Source of the DNA: a bacterium
GTDB lineage: Bacteria; Bdellovibrionota_C; UBA2361; RFPC01
NCBI GenBank assembly: GCA_009926305.1
Contig: RFPC01000025.1
Span: 1-32,032, forward strand
Direction of reading: 5' to 3'
Length of the DNA: 32,032 nt
Of this stretch, positions 1-9,120 are shown piece after piece. Positions within the stretch are counted from its first letter, which is position 1, and every line of letters begins with the position of its first letter. Made by a program: the position numbers and the translations under genes. Under the pieces are notes generated by a model, which saw only the letters and a list, made by a program, of their open reading frames with translations, ran no database searches and had not been told where the DNA came from.

Positions 1-102
1 ACCCCTTACAACAGCACCCGAGAGAATAACCCCAGCAGTTGCAAATAGGAGAAAGAGAAAGGTACGGATTCCTTTATCTGGACAGAATATCAGATTTCCC
101 AT
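1..102 (-). CDS. Partial membrane protein N-terminus, possibly heme A synthase (CtaA/Cox15)
   Basis: An open frame of 34 codons runs from an ATG at 102 off the left edge, preceded by a strong Shine-Dalgarno (GGGAGGAG, 4 bases before the ATG). It encodes a short cytosolic segment with one Cys, then a hydrophobic helix (residues 15-29) ending in SGAVVRG. This resembles the first helix of CtaA/Cox15 heme A synthases, where a G-x-x-V/T-R-x-T-x-SG motif follows, but the diagnostic part lies outside the window. The identification is an inference from a short stretch and could be any polytopic membrane protein. The gene is divergent from cutA. A heme A synthase would fit a genome with the heme genes seen further along. 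Confidence 0.4.
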   Translation of the reverse strand, partial: MGNLIFCPDKGIRTFLFLLFATAGVILSGAVVRG

Positions 103-176
103 GAGACTCCTCCCAATATGAGTGTTACGCTTCTCTGGTTAAATAGGGTATCATACTCGCCTCGAATGGGAAGCCT

Positions 177-500
177 ATGATGGAAGCAAGAATCGTCTTA
201 TCAACCATTGCAGACAAGGAGCTGGGAGAATCGTTACTTACTCAACTCGTTTCCGAGGGCCTCATCGCCTGTGGGAATTTGGTAGCGGCAGGGGTTTCAA
301 TATACCAGTGGGAAGGGAAAATTGAAAAAACCGACGAGTGCCTACTGATTCTCAAGACCCAGTTAAAGTCCCTTGAAAAACTAGAGGAACAGTTTCATTC
401 GATTCATCCCTATGAGGTTCCTGAGTTTGTCGTTCTTACTCCTGAATCGATATCATCGCCTTATCTACGCTGGCTGTTGGCTAACAGTAACGGTTGTTAG
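177..500 (+). CDS. cutA: CutA-family divalent-ion tolerance protein
   Basis: A 107-aa protein of the usual CutA length. It carries the family motifs CGNLVAAGVSIYQWEGKI (residues about 32-49) and HPYEVPEFV (about 77-85). CutA proteins form very stable ferredoxin-like trimers in the cytosol. They were named for copper tolerance in E. coli, but their biochemical role remains unsettled. Two ATGs stand in tandem at 177 and 180. The upstream GGGAAG gives a modest ribosome binding site. The gene is divergent from the truncated gene at the left edge and convergent with the secreted-protein gene at 632-1123. Family assignment is firm and function is loose. Confidence 0.93.
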   Translation: MMEARIVLSTIADKELGESLLTQLVSEGLIACGNLVAAGVSIYQWEGKIEKTDECLLILKTQLKSLEKLEEQFHSIHPYEVPEFVVLTPESISSPYLRWLLANSNGC

Positions 501-631
501 GCAACAGAAATTCTTCCTCATCTATCACTACGAGACCAAAGGGGGAGACCCCAAGGAGCGTGCAGAACAGACTTCATATAAACATGCACGATTTATGCTG
601 TGACGAACAAAGAAGTGTTTTCGAGATTTCT

Positions 632-1123
632 TTACTCATCAGCATTATCCAACTCTTTGGCAGCGCCACCTCGCCTATCCAGGATGACTGACACAGACGG
701 CGTAGTAGTATCTAGGGAAGATAGCCCTCCGTTGGAAACACTTGGCGACGGCACTGTTGGAGCAACTGGCGCATGGGGAGCAGTTGGAACAGGTGCTACC
801 GGGACGGGGCCGACAGTAGTGATAACCTTGTGCCTCTTGCCACCACGCTCAACACTTTCACCAGGCAACACCGGTGGCAAACGCGTGTCTCTCCAGTCCG
901 AACTCGTAGCCTTCGGTTCACCTTGAACAGGAGCCACTGCCTGTATCTGCGAGTTGGTCTTTCGCGGCGACTGAAAATGGCGCTCTCTTCCGGCACCGTC
1001 CTCGTCCGCGAGCAGAGGACTCGCAGCGAGGAAAGAGAAGCCGAGCATAGCCCCAAAAAGACCCGCTGCTAACGATTTGGGGAATCGACTCTGAGCGAAC
1101 AAGATTTTAAATCTGGCATGCAT
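632..1123 (-). CDS. Secreted Pro-rich hypothetical protein
   Basis: A 163-aa protein with a clear Sec signal peptide: basic N-terminus, hydrophobic stretch at about 18-34, and likely cleavage after ASPLLA (residue 39). The mature part is low in hydrophobics, with a basic middle and a Pro/Val/Ala-rich stretch (residues about 103-128) that looks disordered. No domain is recognised. The ATG at 1123 is preceded by GAGGTG four bases upstream, which together with the signal peptide favours this strand over the opposing open frames. It is probably a periplasmic or envelope-associated protein. No partner is evident, and it is divergent from purN. Confidence 0.65.
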   Translation of the reverse strand: MHARFKILFAQSRFPKSLAAGLFGAMLGFSFLAASPLLADEDGAGRERHFQSPRKTNSQIQAVAPVQGEPKATSSDWRDTRLPPVLPGESVERGGKRHKVITTVGPVPVAPVPTAPHAPVAPTVPSPSVSNGGLSSLDTTTPSVSVILDRRGGAAKELDNADE

Positions 1124-1170
1124 AATTCACCTCTTTGCTAATCTCTCGTCAGTATATCATAGTCTTATCA

Positions 1171-1815
1171 ATGAGCTGTAGAACAGTTGTTTTCATATCC
1201 GGCAGAGGCTCTAACCTCAAGGCTTTGCTCGCAAATCAGAGACACTTCTCGGTTGAGTGCGTATTGAGCAATCGAGAAGACGCGGCTGGGCTAATGTTTG
1301 CCGACGCTCAAGGCATCCCTACATTCACCGCACCTCGAGATGCATTTAACTCTGTGCGTGAACAAAAATCTGCGTTGTATAAAAAGACTGAAGAGTTACA
1401 ACCCGACTTGATTCTTTTAGCGGGCTATATGCAAATTATTGATGCAGACTTTATCCATCAATATGAGAATCGCATTCTCAATATTCACCCTTCCCTTTTG
1501 CCGGCATTTCCGGGGCTTGAACCGCACCGAAAAGCAATTGAATCTGGTGCGCAGGACCATGGATGCACTGTGCACCTCGTCACACCCGAAGTCGATAGTG
1601 GCCCACTACTTGCTCAAATGAGCTGTGAGATACGGCAAGAAGAAACAGAGGAGTCCTTGGCATCACGGGTATTAGAATTGGAACATCAGCTCTATCCGTG
1701 GGTAGTGAACGCAATCGCTGGGAAAGAACTTATCTATCATGCTGATGGAAGACTAGAGAGTTCTGATGCTCTAAAGAAAGAGGCTACTGAGCGGAAAATT
1801 ACAATCGCTCCCTAA
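1171..1815 (+). CDS. purN: Phosphoribosylglycinamide formyltransferase (GART)
   Basis: PurN transfers a formyl group from 10-formyl-THF to GAR in the third step of de novo purine synthesis. The protein is 214 aa from this start (E. coli PurN is about 212). It begins with the substrate-binding SGRGSNLKALL (residues 10-20) and has the catalytic set N104 and H106 (NIHPSLLPAFPGL) and D142 (PEVDSGPLL). A longer frame can start at a TTG at 1135, but the extra 12 residues have no family counterpart, so the ATG at 1171 is chosen although it lacks an obvious Shine-Dalgarno. No other pur gene is adjacent, so it is probably a single-gene unit. Confidence 0.95.
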   Translation: MSCRTVVFISGRGSNLKALLANQRHFSVECVLSNREDAAGLMFADAQGIPTFTAPRDAFNSVREQKSALYKKTEELQPDLILLAGYMQIIDADFIHQYENRILNIHPSLLPAFPGLEPHRKAIESGAQDHGCTVHLVTPEVDSGPLLAQMSCEIRQEETEESLASRVLELEHQLYPWVVNAIAGKELIYHADGRLESSDALKKEATERKITIAP

Positions 1816-2025
1816 GACCGCTCCCGAAGGCCTGGATGGTCATGTGGCCTTTACTCCCGAATATACTTCAGGTCTGGAGATCAGCTCATCTCTCATTACG
1901 AAAACCGCACTCGATGATTCTCATATTGCGCTGATGGCGTAATATCGAGCACACACCCCCCCTTTTCTCTCAGGTTTGTTCTGAGCTATGATCTAAACGA
2001 ATCAAACACGACTCAGGAGGGGACG

Positions 2026-2733
2026 ATGGGAATACGCGAGGTGAAATATTTAGGGCATTCAGCTGTACTCATCAATTACAACGAGAGCGTCATTGCGATA
2101 GACCCTTGGCTCGTCAATAATCCTGCATGCCCAGATGCATTGAAAACTCCCGAGCAGGTTGATCTTATTATTTTGACCCACGGACATAGTGATCATGCAA
2201 GTGAAGCCCCTGAACTGGCCAAGAGAACGGGGGCCGAAATAGTCGCAACGTACGAACTCTGTAACATCATGATCAGCGAAGGAGTTGATGGCTCTAAAGT
2301 TCACTACATGAATAAGGGTGGGACTATTGGGTGGAATGGACTCCAGATCACTCTTACTGATGCGAAGCACTCGAGTTCGTATGACCTTCCATCAGGCCCA
2401 GTGTACGCAGGAGAAGCATGTGGAATCATCGTGAACGATGGAACCACAACTCTTTACCATGCAGGAGATACTCTCCTCTTTAGGGATATGGAAAGTATCC
2501 GAGAACTCTACCATCCAGAGATCGCACTGCTTCCTATCGGCGATCGCTTCACTATGGGTCCGCATGAGGCTGCAAAAGCAGCGACCTTACTCGGCGTAAA
2601 GCACGCGATTCCAATTCATTACGGCACATTCGACCTCTTAACTGGAACTGCCGAGGAGTTCGTAACAGCGTGTAGCAAGTACGAAGTGGAGCCGCGGATC
2701 TTGGCTCCAGGAGAGACCTTCTCCATCTCATAG
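2026..2733 (+). CDS. UPF0173 metal-dependent hydrolase, metallo-beta-lactamase fold
   Basis: A 235-aa single-domain metallo-beta-lactamase-fold protein of the UPF0173 (YtkL-like) family. Metal ligands are visible as HGHSDH (residues 52-57), HAGDT (145-149) and HYG (198-200), with H115 in the AKHSSS stretch. The order and length match the family throughout. The physiological substrate is not known. The start is well defined: AGGAGGGG at 2015-2022 precedes the ATG, and a possible -10 (TATGAT, 1987-1992) lies upstream without a convincing -35. It appears to be transcribed on its own, with 120-210 bp gaps on both sides. Confidence 0.92.
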   Translation: MGIREVKYLGHSAVLINYNESVIAIDPWLVNNPACPDALKTPEQVDLIILTHGHSDHASEAPELAKRTGAEIVATYELCNIMISEGVDGSKVHYMNKGGTIGWNGLQITLTDAKHSSSYDLPSGPVYAGEACGIIVNDGTTTLYHAGDTLLFRDMESIRELYHPEIALLPIGDRFTMGPHEAAKAATLLGVKHAIPIHYGTFDLLTGTAEEFVTACSKYEVEPRILAPGETFSIS

Positions 2734-2855
2734 TGTGAACCTATGCTTTCTTCTCTCGTTTTGATACATTGCTATTTTCGCTCTATGGCATGAAATCGAA
2801 GCGATGAGAGGAATAAAGCTCGTGAAGGCGTCTCAATCATAAAAAAAACTCAGAT

Positions 2856-4076
2856 ATGAAAAAGCAACATCCAACGATTCTTCTTCTTGGCAATAACTCA
2901 GGGCGCAATCTTGGTGACGCTGCCATTCTCTCAGCTATTCTCGAAACAGTAACCAAAGAGATGCCAGATGCTCAATTTCTCGTCCCCAGTATTAAGCCTC
3001 AGTTCATTGATGCGCACTACGGGGCGCAGTATAACGTGAAAGGAATAAACTGCATGCCGTGGACTGGAAGTCTTCGGCTTTTTGGTCTTCCTACAGTTGC
3101 TGCTATTGCGAGAAGTGATGCCGCTCTCATCTGCGATGGAATTATCTTTGGCAAAGGATTTTGGAACCCCGCTTTTAACTTTCTCATCACACTTTTCCTC
3201 CTTTTACCTTTTTTCAAGCTCTTCAAGTGTAAGTTGGTTTGCTACAACTGTGGAATAGGACCGTTCCCAAGTGCTGTGAGTCGTAAGGCAGCTCGCATCG
3301 TTATGGATGGCTCTGACCTCGTTACCCTTCGCGATGAGGACAGCAAACAGCTCGCCGAAGATATCGGTGTTACTCAACCCCTATTGGTGACGGGAGACTC
3401 TGCCTTTACAAATCCTGTATCCTCAGATGATCGCGCGCAGGAGATATTAGAGGAGAATGGAATTCCGCTTGATGCACCACTACTCGGCATCAATGTGACT
3501 GTTTACATAGACTCTTGGTTGAAACCGGAAGAGCGGGTAGCTGGGGCTGACACGCTCTTGCACAAGATTGCAGAAGCAGCGGAGCGGCTAAAAGAGGCTG
3601 CCGGGGCATATCCCGTTATTTTCTCGACTCAGCCCATGGATGAGGCAACCTCTCATAAGCTTGGAAAGATGATCAATGCCCCGGTTATTGATAACTCGCG
3701 CTATCTCAGCCATGACATTCAGGCAGTTATGCGTCGCTGTGAACTCCTCGTAGGAATGCGATTCCACTCCCTTGTTCTTGCCTCTGCAGTTGGAGTGCCA
3801 GTTGTAGGGATGATTTACGCTCCCAAAGTACGTGGCTATTTACGCTTATTACGGTGCGCTGAGTATGGATTAGAGCTTCAAGATATCACCTCGGGAGCGC
3901 TGTTTGCTAAGCTGCCGAAAGCCTGGAGCGAACGAATACAGGTAAAAACTCGTCAACAGGAAATTGTAAAGGGCTTAACTCATGGAGCAGAATCAGCTGC
4001 TCGACTACTTCGAGAAGTGATAACAGGAGAAAGCCCGACAGTAGAGAATCAAACGAGCTGCCATTCAGTCAGTTAA
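2856..4076 (+). CDS. Polysaccharide pyruvyl transferase family protein (CsaB/WcaK-like)
   Basis: A 406-aa protein with the family N-terminal motif NLGDAAIL (residues 18-25). The C-terminal signature is LLVGMRFHSLVLASAVGVP, followed by a PKVRGYL stretch typical of CsaB/WcaK glycosyltransferase-like enzymes. Characterised members transfer pyruvyl from PEP to sugars of cell-wall polymers or exopolysaccharides. A hydrophobic segment at about residues 106-124 (FNFLITLFLLLPFFKLF) may associate with the membrane. No other polysaccharide gene is adjacent, so the acceptor cannot be inferred. The upstream region lacks a clear Shine-Dalgarno, leaving the exact start slightly uncertain. Confidence 0.85.
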   Translation: MKKQHPTILLLGNNSGRNLGDAAILSAILETVTKEMPDAQFLVPSIKPQFIDAHYGAQYNVKGINCMPWTGSLRLFGLPTVAAIARSDAALICDGIIFGKGFWNPAFNFLITLFLLLPFFKLFKCKLVCYNCGIGPFPSAVSRKAARIVMDGSDLVTLRDEDSKQLAEDIGVTQPLLVTGDSAFTNPVSSDDRAQEILEENGIPLDAPLLGINVTVYIDSWLKPEERVAGADTLLHKIAEAAERLKEAAGAYPVIFSTQPMDEATSHKLGKMINAPVIDNSRYLSHDIQAVMRRCELLVGMRFHSLVLASAVGVPVVGMIYAPKVRGYLRLLRCAEYGLELQDITSGALFAKLPKAWSERIQVKTRQQEIVKGLTHGAESAARLLREVITGESPTVENQTSCHSVS

Positions 4077-4281
4077 CTTTGAGAGAGAGCAAAGAGCGGT
4101 ATCTCTGTGACAACATGTTAGGGAACAGTCCCGTCGCTTCCAAAAAAAATTTCAAGAAGCCCACTCTTCAATCTTCCATTACTTATCGTTCAGGCTCTCT
4201 GGTATCTGCTGAAAGTCATACCAACCATCCATAGCTCCTGCTAACTCCATAGTACTCGTATGATGGTAAGAGGCTTAGGAT

Positions 4282-5109
4282 ATGACACAACGACCGCTAG
4301 GCAGACTGTTTCTTATGATCATGTGCTCTCTGCTTGGCCTGTTTTTTTTATTTGGAAGCTGCTCTCTCTCCCTTCCTCCGACACTGAAGAGCACTCGGAT
4401 GAGAGTTCAAGAACTCCAGCAAGACCCATTCATTCAAGAGTATGCTCATGAAGAGATGGCTGAGGCTGAAAGGGCTATGAGGTATGCAGAACTCCGTTGG
4501 GAAGAAGTTCAAGATCCCGAAGAGGTCAGCATGCTTACAAGACAAACAGAACGATTACTAGATGATACTATGGTTATTGCTGAAGAACGCGCTTCGCTCC
4601 AAAATGGAGCCCAACGAGCACGTCTCCGCTTTCGACAACCCTCTGACTCACATTCTTCCTCAGAGGGAGTTTTCAATCCACAAAAGCTGAATATTGAGCA
4701 CAGCGCTATTGGCTTAGAAACTAGGCTCAAAGACCAAGCAAAGAGTCCTGACAAAGAAATCTACCTCTCCCTCCGAAGTGACCTTTTGTTTGAACACAAC
4801 ACAGATCTGCTGAATGAAGAAATACCTCTCTCTCTTGAACCGATCGTTTCTTACCTTGCGACACATCCCGAACAGCACATTCGCATTGAAGGCCATACTG
4901 ATAGCACGGATGATATGGTATTCAACAAGGAGTTCAGTGAGGCAAGAGCACGGCGCATCGTGAACTTTCTAACCGAGCGAGGGATTGCAAGGACGAGAAT
5001 ACAGTTTCAGGGGCTCGGAGAGGAATACCCAGTTGCATCAAATAGCACCTCATCAGGAAGATTACGAAATCGCAGGATCGACCTCTTCATTTTTACTCCC
5101 AAAAATTAG
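4282..5109 (+). CDS. OmpA-family peptidoglycan-binding lipoprotein
   Basis: A 275-aa precursor with a hydrophobic signal (residues 8-25) and a lipobox LFGSC, giving a lipidated Cys27. An Ala/Glu-rich helical region follows (about 35-115) and resembles the DUF4398 domain often found before OmpA domains. The C-terminal OmpA domain (about 160-275) carries GHTD (204-207) and FSEARARRIV (218-227). D207 and R222 match the Asp/Arg pair that grips diaminopimelate. The protein should anchor the outer membrane to peptidoglycan. AAGAGG lies 8 bases before the ATG. It is followed 54 bp later by an unrecognised gene on the same strand. Confidence 0.9.
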   Translation: MTQRPLGRLFLMIMCSLLGLFFLFGSCSLSLPPTLKSTRMRVQELQQDPFIQEYAHEEMAEAERAMRYAELRWEEVQDPEEVSMLTRQTERLLDDTMVIAEERASLQNGAQRARLRFRQPSDSHSSSEGVFNPQKLNIEHSAIGLETRLKDQAKSPDKEIYLSLRSDLLFEHNTDLLNEEIPLSLEPIVSYLATHPEQHIRIEGHTDSTDDMVFNKEFSEARARRIVNFLTERGIARTRIQFQGLGEEYPVASNSTSSGRLRNRRIDLFIFTPKN

Positions 5110-5163
5110 AACAATCTCAGATCTAGAGGTCACACATTGGATAAATAGCCCATAACCATAAGG

Positions 5164-5991
5164 ATGGATTATGAGAATAACAGGGCACACGGGAGAGAAC
5201 ATGGGTCGAAAATATCGGCTATGGACCTCTTGCGGCAACAAGACCCGAATGCCGACTCCAGCCAACTGAGCGATACTCTTCAAAGAATTAAGGCTATCTG
5301 TAAAGCTCGCCCAGATACGTTCTCAGAACTTACCGCGTCTCTCAGTGTAGAATTTACTCTTTTTGAACACCCCTCTCTTTCATTTCGTAACAACGTACAA
5401 AAAGACCGCGTAATGAAGCTTTGGGATGAAGCGACGAGAGCTGTCCCAGTAGAACACCATGACATCAAAAAACTAAGCTCCCTTGAAGAAATGGTTCGAT
5501 CTGGGTGGAAGATTTCTCTAGCAGAAAAGCAAATGATGGAAACTGCTGCAATACAGATTAGAGAACATGGAGTAGAAAAAGGATATCTTCTTGATTCTGA
5601 AAAATCTCTCTTAAATGAGGCGTCGAAATATCGAGAAGATTTCGATGCTCGCCTTCCTAAGGGTCCAACCTTTGAGGAACTTGGTCTTGTCTGGAAGTGG
5701 AACAACGAACGGTGGGAGCCGGCTCATCATAATACCCGTTTTCGCAACTCAACGTTCGCTACCCTACCGCCGCGGTATTTTCAGGAGTGTCGAAAACGTC
5801 TTAAAAGCGGAGCAGCCTCTCCCGAGTCTCAAATCCTCGATGATATCTACAAGAGGTGCATTGACCTCCAGAAAAAGGGTTCTTCCAACGGAAAAAACTG
5901 GGACGCCTTTCTCAGCGAGTTACAAACGCGGTATCCGACCCCCGATTCACGTTCTGAGGACCCGGGTTCGCAGGTCTCACCGCCCTTTTGA
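5164..5991 (+). CDS. Hypothetical cytosolic protein
   Basis: A 275-aa protein with no signal peptide or membrane segment, rich in charged residues and probably helical. No family is recognised. The middle contains a tract with many Glu and Lys (about 95-165), followed by a Trp-containing segment (LGLVWKWNNERWEP, about 173-186) and a polar C-terminal tail that looks disordered. The first ATG has AGG directly against it, which is poor spacing; an alternative is Met20 at 5221, also without a clear site. It follows the OmpA lipoprotein gene by 54 bp and could share its transcript. The coding call rests on length and the absence of a better frame. Confidence 0.6.
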   Translation: MDYENNRAHGREHGSKISAMDLLRQQDPNADSSQLSDTLQRIKAICKARPDTFSELTASLSVEFTLFEHPSLSFRNNVQKDRVMKLWDEATRAVPVEHHDIKKLSSLEEMVRSGWKISLAEKQMMETAAIQIREHGVEKGYLLDSEKSLLNEASKYREDFDARLPKGPTFEELGLVWKWNNERWEPAHHNTRFRNSTFATLPPRYFQECRKRLKSGAASPESQILDDIYKRCIDLQKKGSSNGKNWDAFLSELQTRYPTPDSRSEDPGSQVSPPF

Positions 5992-6182
5992 GAGTGGACA
6001 AAACTCCCCCCATCTATATGAAATCATTGATAGAAGATAGCGATGTGCAATTCAGCGAACGATGTTCTATAACCAAGGGGAGGAACTGGGATTAACGTAG
6101 GGGGGATCTGTTCGTTCCCTATCATGGAATCCCACGTCAATTCTTCTTCATACTAAGATTCTTATCTGATGGATGAGTGACT

Positions 6183-6986
6183 ATGCCTAACTTTGATGAC
6201 CGAGAGCAACACGATCAAAACATCCCAGACTTACTTTCGGATAGTTCGCTTACTGGTCCTTCACTCACGGAACCAGCTTGGGTGCTCGACTCTGTACAGG
6301 CGACCAACACCATTGCCATGGGACTCGATTATGGCTTTCTCAAAACGGCACGATTCTTTTGTGAGACCAGAGAAATTGTATTTATCCATGCGGACGAATG
6401 CGCTCCCACTCAGAAGTTTGATATTCCTGATGTGGTCTTTCGAGAACTTCTACGCACATTTTGTGCTCGAGCAGAGTACCAAGACGATCATAAAGAACTG
6501 AGGGTATCAGATATCACCTACCAGACTTCAGGCGGAGAAGAACGGAATATCTCGGTCTATAGCGACTATAACCGACTCAATCTCAAATCGAGTCAAGAAG
6601 GGTGGTCAATAACCGAAATTTCGCTGAAACAAGGCTCCGTTCAGAAGAGTTATCCAAAAGACTCGGAGCTAGGACATCTGGAAGAAGTATTTCAAAGAAT
6701 AAAAGCTTCCTCTAACGTGACGGCGCTGTATTATCAAATTGAGGAGCAATTACAGAGCCCGACTTCACCCAATACCGAGGAAGCCCACCTCCGGATCATC
6801 GATCGAAATGGCTCTGAACAGGTATTTATCGAAGATTTCAAAACCGCAGAGGCTGCTGAAGAAACGATGGAATACCTCGAACAGAGATTGTCCGGAATTG
6901 GATTTCACCTCAACAGCTACTATAAGAAAGAGGATCCTCTTTCCCTTCCATACTGGAGGTTGCAAATTCATCGCATTGCCATGTAA
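6183..6986 (+). CDS. Hypothetical cytosolic protein
   Basis: A protein of about 267 aa without signal or membrane segments; no known domain is recognised. It has an acidic N-terminus and alternating charged and hydrophobic stretches suggestive of an alpha/beta fold. The frame can also open at a GTG at 6177. The ATG at 6183 is preferred because GGATGAG (6171-6177) sits about 5 bases before it. It lies downstream of another unrecognised gene after a 190-bp gap and converges with the HExxH lipoprotein gene, only 18 bases separating the two stop codons. No role can be inferred. Confidence 0.6.
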   Translation: MPNFDDREQHDQNIPDLLSDSSLTGPSLTEPAWVLDSVQATNTIAMGLDYGFLKTARFFCETREIVFIHADECAPTQKFDIPDVVFRELLRTFCARAEYQDDHKELRVSDITYQTSGGEERNISVYSDYNRLNLKSSQEGWSITEISLKQGSVQKSYPKDSELGHLEEVFQRIKASSNVTALYYQIEEQLQSPTSPNTEEAHLRIIDRNGSEQVFIEDFKTAEAAEETMEYLEQRLSGIGFHLNSYYKKEDPLSLPYWRLQIHRIAM

Positions 6987-7004
6987 TGCTCTGTTCTCTT
7001 ACCT

Positions 7005-8192
7005 CTAGGGGGCAGTCGATAGGTTAGAATAGTTGATTACTAATTCACGAGGATGTTTGCCAGTAGTGAGAGTCGCATCATGATCAGACAAGAGAACTTG
7101 AAGAGCTTTCGAAGCTTCTTGAACATCATGATCGGTATCGAAAGATAGGTTCCAGCTTTGTACTATGAATTCGGAGTCCGCATCTCGCCCAAGAGTTATA
7201 CAATCACTCTGTAGGCCACGAGCAGCTAAAAAACTCGTATGAGGGTCTACAACCGTTTCTAATAGGCTTCGCAATGCATACTCTCCAATTTCTCTATTCC
7301 CTTCTCCTCTGCTCTTACAACCTTGCCCCTCTTTCGCTTGAACTCCATTTTGCTTATTTTTCTTCACCCTTTGCACATAAGCTTTCGGATCGATAATCTC
7401 GCTGGTGCTCAGTGGTGGATTAGACAAGATCGCGTCTCTTGTTATTTCTGGAAACATACGATTGATACGTGGCCAGAAAAGCGCTCCATAATCGTACTGG
7501 AAATAAAAAAGCCGCTTTATGCTCAGAGGGATCTCGCACGCATTGGCTTGTGGCTTTAACCGAAAACTCTCTGGGAGAGCCGTTTGTCGTGATACTGCTT
7601 GGAGCTTCCCGAGGTAACGATCTTCGACATTCAGCGCTTCGCCTTCAAGCATGGCACCGAGAGCAAGCGCAGAATCGGTGAAAATGCCCCTGAATCGCTC
7701 ATCATTCGAAAAATCAACTTGTTCCCGTTGAAGGAAATGCACTGCCTCATGTACGAGTATGGGAAACGGCACATCAAACCAATTAGGGATAAAAATGGTA
7801 TTTCTCGTGGGAGAGTAAAAGGCTGATGCCTCTCGTGTATAGGCTGCAAAGATACATGCAGCATAAGAATAGTCGCTTGGTATTAGTCCAATTCGCTTAA
7901 AGATCCTGCTCTCAATCTCAAGCTCTTCAGTTGTAACCTCTGCTGCAAGCAGCTCGCTACCGATCTGTACAAACTCATGACGCGTTAGACTTTGACAAAG
8001 CGGAAGAGCGTTGCCTGGTCTTCCTAACAACTGACGCGCTTCCTTTACTGCAAGGACGATTGCTGCGCATGGATCAGGTGTAGTTTCTCTCTGTGCTACT
8101 GGCAATCTGAAACATCCAGTACACACCAATAGAATCAGGAATGTGCTAAAAGCGAGTGTCTGCCGTCTGCGATTATGATGAAAGAAAATCAT
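7005..8192 (-). CDS. Lipoprotein with HExxH gluzincin-like metalloprotease motif
   Basis: A 395-aa precursor. Residues 11-26 form a lipoprotein signal ending in the lipobox VCTGC (Cys27). The body carries HEAVHFLQ (148-155), a zincin HExxH motif, followed about 30 residues later by ALGAMLEGEALNVED, whose Glu183/Glu185 could be the third zinc ligand and which resembles the EG-E/D-A motif of several uncharacterised HExxH families. A zinc peptidase anchored to the envelope is therefore plausible but unproven. The C-terminal part (about 290-395) is unassigned. The gene overlaps the end of the SPFH gene by 20 bases, so it is probably co-transcribed with nfeD and the SPFH gene and may act on the same membrane. 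Confidence 0.75.
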   Translation of the reverse strand: MIFFHHNRRRQTLAFSTFLILLVCTGCFRLPVAQRETTPDPCAAIVLAVKEARQLLGRPGNALPLCQSLTRHEFVQIGSELLAAEVTTEELEIESRIFKRIGLIPSDYSYAACIFAAYTREASAFYSPTRNTIFIPNWFDVPFPILVHEAVHFLQREQVDFSNDERFRGIFTDSALALGAMLEGEALNVEDRYLGKLQAVSRQTALPESFRLKPQANACEIPLSIKRLFYFQYDYGALFWPRINRMFPEITRDAILSNPPLSTSEIIDPKAYVQRVKKNKQNGVQAKEGQGCKSRGEGNREIGEYALRSLLETVVDPHTSFLAARGLQSDCITLGRDADSEFIVQSWNLSFDTDHDVQEASKALQVLLSDHDATLTTGKHPRELVINYSNLSTAP

Positions 8193-9120
8193 CTTTCTTT
8201 GTCTCTGGCTGGTGTTGTATTACTGACATAGCCGTAGCGACCATGCCAGCTATATCAGAGACATTACTTGGAAGCAGCATCGTATTATTCGCCTTTGCAA
8301 GCTTACCAAATTGCAACAGATAGTTTTCTGCCACTCTCAGCTGAACGGCTTCAAATCCACCGGGAACATGAACTGCTGCTGCAACTTGCTTTAATCCCTC
8401 GGCAGTCGCTTCTGCGACAGATAGTATTGCAGCTGCCTCCCCCTCCGCTTCATTAATTTGTTGTTGCTTCGCTGCTTCTGAGGCTTTAATCACTTTCTGC
8501 TTTTCACCTTCAGCATTGTTGATGGCAGCATCCCTCTCCCCCTCAGAGGTGAGAATCACCGCTCGCTTCTCACGCTCCGCACGCATCTGCTTTTCCATTG
8601 CATTGATAACATCTTGAGGTGGCGTAATGTTGCTAATCTCATACCGAAGCACCTTAATACCCCACGGCTCCGTTGCTTTATCAAGTTCACTTACCACTTG
8701 AGTATTTATCTGAGCGCGCTCCTCAAACGTTTTATCGAGATCGATTCGTCCAATTTCACTACGAAGTGTCGTCTGGCATAGCTGAGATATGGCAAAAACA
8801 AAATTATCAATGCCGTATGAAGCTCGCTCCGCATTGAGCACTTTGAAATAAATTACGCCATCTATGCCGACCTGAACATTATCTCGCGTGATACAGATCT
8901 GTTCTGGAATATCTGCAGCAACTTCCTTAAGAGAGTGTCGGTATCGAACAACGTCAATGAAGGGAATGAGGATATGAAACCCAGCTCCCAGTGTTGAATG
9001 GAACTTCCCCAGACGCTCAACAACGTATGCGCTCTGCTGAGGAACAACCAGTGCTATCTTGAAAATAATAAAAATTGCCAATACGACAAAGACGAGCACT
9101 ACGCTAAATGTTGCTCCCAT
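8173..9120 (-). CDS. SPFH/stomatin-family membrane scaffold protein
   Basis: A 315-aa protein with one N-terminal transmembrane helix (residues about 4-26), then an SPFH (band 7) domain opening with the conserved VVPQQSAYVVERLGKF (26-41). After that comes a coiled-coil tract rich in Ala, Glu and Lys (about 170-245, EKQMRAEREKRAVILTSEGE and following). This is the paraslipin/QmcA-type layout. Such proteins oligomerise on the inner membrane and organise membrane domains or proteases. The ATG overlaps the stop of nfeD (TAATG at 9120), the classic NfeD-stomatin pairing, and the downstream lipoprotein gene overlaps its end. Length is typical. Confidence 0.93.
   Translation of the reverse strand: MGATFSVVLVFVVLAIFIIFKIALVVPQQSAYVVERLGKFHSTLGAGFHILIPFIDVVRYRHSLKEVAADIPEQICITRDNVQVGIDGVIYFKVLNAERASYGIDNFVFAISQLCQTTLRSEIGRIDLDKTFEERAQINTQVVSELDKATEPWGIKVLRYEISNITPPQDVINAMEKQMRAEREKRAVILTSEGERDAAINNAEGEKQKVIKASEAAKQQQINEAEGEAAAILSVAEATAEGLKQVAAAVHVPGGFEAVQLRVAENYLLQFGKLAKANNTMLLPSNVSDIAGMVATAMSVIQHQPETKKDDFLSS

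Noticed and set aside
1135-1815. PurN starting at TTG 1135
   Set aside because: The extra residues lie outside the family and the ATG at 1171 gives the standard length.
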